Both the position numbers and the translations under genes were made by a program. A model generated the notes under the pieces. The model was not told the origin of the DNA, searched no databases, and saw only the letters and a list, made by a program, of their open reading frames with translations. Source: Nonomuraea montanisoli (lineage in GTDB: Bacteria; Actinomycetota; Actinomycetes; Streptosporangiales; Streptosporangiaceae). From it: 64,000 nt of DNA. Of the stretch, positions 63,342-64,000 are shown one piece after another. The DNA lies in assembly GCF_013363975.1 (NCBI RefSeq), contig NZ_JABWGN010000003.1, positions 496,001 to 560,000 of the forward strand, written 5' to 3'. Each line of letters begins with the position of its first letter. Position 1 is the stretch's first letter.

Positions 63342-63367
63342 AGCCCGCGCCAGATCAGGCGCGGGCT
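63342..63367 (-). terminator. Hairpin after the methyltransferase gene
   Basis: AGCCCGCGCC and GGCGCGGGCT flank AGATCA, a 10-bp perfect stem 6 bp beyond the methyltransferase stop in its direction of transcription. The right arm is repeated in part at 63378-63387 inside the gene's end. Confidence 0.65.
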
Positions 63368-63373
63368 CGCCGA

Positions 63374-64000
63374 TCAGGCGCGGGCCGTCACGACGCTCGC
63401 CGCCGTCTCCCCGTGCAGGCCGCGTTCGTCCGTGTGCCGGACCAGCAGCTCCCGTACGGCCTGGCGCAGCGCCTCACCGTGGCCGGCGGCGTACGACGAG
63501 GCGACCGACGAGAACCCGAACAGGCAGCACAGCGCGTCCGGCCCGCCCGGCAGCGTGACCGGGACCGTCCACTCGTATCGCTCGACCCCGGTGAACCCCG
63601 CCTCCTCGACCAGCACGGCGACCTCCTCCCCCGCCGGCGTCCACGGCTCGGCGAACAGCTCGGCCTCCTCCGGCCCCAGCACGGCGCCCACGGCGTCGCG
63701 CAGCGCGCGGAACAGCGGGTTGCGCTCCAGCGGCAGCCAGGTGGCGATCGCGATCCGCGCGCCCGGCCGGGCCGCCCTGCGCATCTCCGCCACCGCCGCC
63801 CGCCGGTCCGGCACGAACTGGAGCACCTGCTGCGCGGTGACGATGTCGAACGCCTCGTCGGACACGTGCAGCGGCGCGGCCCCGCACTCGACGTACTGGA
63901 TGGACGCGATCTGGATCGGCGCACCGGACGGCGGCGGCTCCTCGCGGGCGAGCGCGAGCATGGCCGGGCTCGGGTCGGTGCCGACGACGGCGCCGGCCGG
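63374..64000 (-). CDS. Class I SAM methyltransferase (5' end outside window)
   Basis: The frame is open to the window edge, so the N-terminus is missing; about 209 residues are visible. VVGTDPSPAMLALA is the acidic end of strand beta-2 in the SAM-binding fold, followed by YVECGAAPLHVSDEAFDIVTAQQVLQFVPDRRAAVAEMRRAARPGARIAIATW in parts, the motif II-III region. It is typical of UbiE/COQ5-like small-molecule methyltransferases. The substrate is unknown. Confidence 0.85.
   Translation of the reverse strand, partial: PAGAVVGTDPSPAMLALAREEPPPSGAPIQIASIQYVECGAAPLHVSDEAFDIVTAQQVLQFVPDRRAAVAEMRRAARPGARIAIATWLPLERNPLFRALRDAVGAVLGPEEAELFAEPWTPAGEEVAVLVEEAGFTGVERYEWTVPVTLPGGPDALCCLFGFSSVASSYAAGHGEALRQAVRELLVRHTDERGLHGETAASVVTARA

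Overview
The window is very GC-rich, with strong GC bias at third codon positions, GTG/TTG starts, many 4-bp ATGA/GTGA gene overlaps, Tat and lipobox export signals and many TetR/LacI/ECF-type regulators. It reads as chromosomal DNA of a filamentous actinomycete, most like the Streptosporangiales (a Nonomuraea-like genome); that placement is inferred from gene content. I see no rRNA, tRNA, transposase, integrase or CRISPR array.

Layout. 1-7.9 kb: two tandem paralogous large helical proteins (the first cut by the window edge), a zincin-plus-VWA protein and a protein with two AAA modules, all on the + strand and probably one functional system. 8.0-10.3 kb: a Tat-exported family 8 polysaccharide lyase. 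10.3-13.8 kb: an IrtAB/YbtPQ-like pair of ABC half-transporters. 14-16.7 kb: a GT2 glycosyltransferase, then an AraC regulator divergent from an EamA exporter. 16.8-21.1 kb: a TetR-controlled heterodimeric ABC exporter with a clear operator. 21.2-23.2 kb: an NTF2-like protein, then a 52-codon ORF ending in an aromatic tail and directly followed by a cytochrome P450; this looks like a minimal P450-modified RiPP locus and is the most interesting candidate here. 23.4-27.1 kb: MarR/isochorismatase-like, SDR/Rrf2, DUF4180 and DUF5666 genes. 27.5-35 kb: carbohydrate and phosphate scavenging (GH114, an amidohydrolase-GH4-dehydrogenase operon, GH43, beta-propeller phytase), with palindromic operators upstream of the GH4 operon and of GH43. 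35.1-37.8 kb: a membrane protein divergent from a two-component system. 37.8-41.9 kb: a membrane-anchored beta-helix-like protein and an ECF sigma factor fused to a zinc-binding anti-sigma-like segment, a membrane span and a C-terminal domain.

42.1-48.9 kb is a seven-gene operon: SIS-domain deglycase, PfkB kinase, polar amino-acid ABC transporter (three genes), ornithine-cyclodeaminase-like protein and LacI regulator. It begins at a promoter followed by a near-perfect 24-bp operator. The gene order suggests import and breakdown of fructosyl-amino acids (Amadori products). 49-51.2 kb: a LysR regulator, a possible coupled micro-ORF and an FAD-dependent amine oxidase. 51.4-52.7 kb: a SWIM zinc-finger protein. 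52.8-54.1 kb: a second LacI regulator with a TGAAACGTTTCA palindrome upstream. 54.1-59.7 kb: DUF72, a lipoprotein, a frameshifted WXG-like gene and a DUF6493-like protein. 59.7-62.6 kb: a cupin, a PmoA-like protein and a Gfo/Idh/MocA dehydrogenase in one operon behind a LacI-type operator. 62.7-64 kb: a small secreted Cys-containing protein and a SAM methyltransferase cut by the window edge.

Recurring themes are short in-frame tandem duplications inside coding regions (ornithine-cyclodeaminase-like, cupin and P450 genes) and small tandem duplications around gene starts and ends (upstream of VWA, at the GH43 start, downstream of SWIM).
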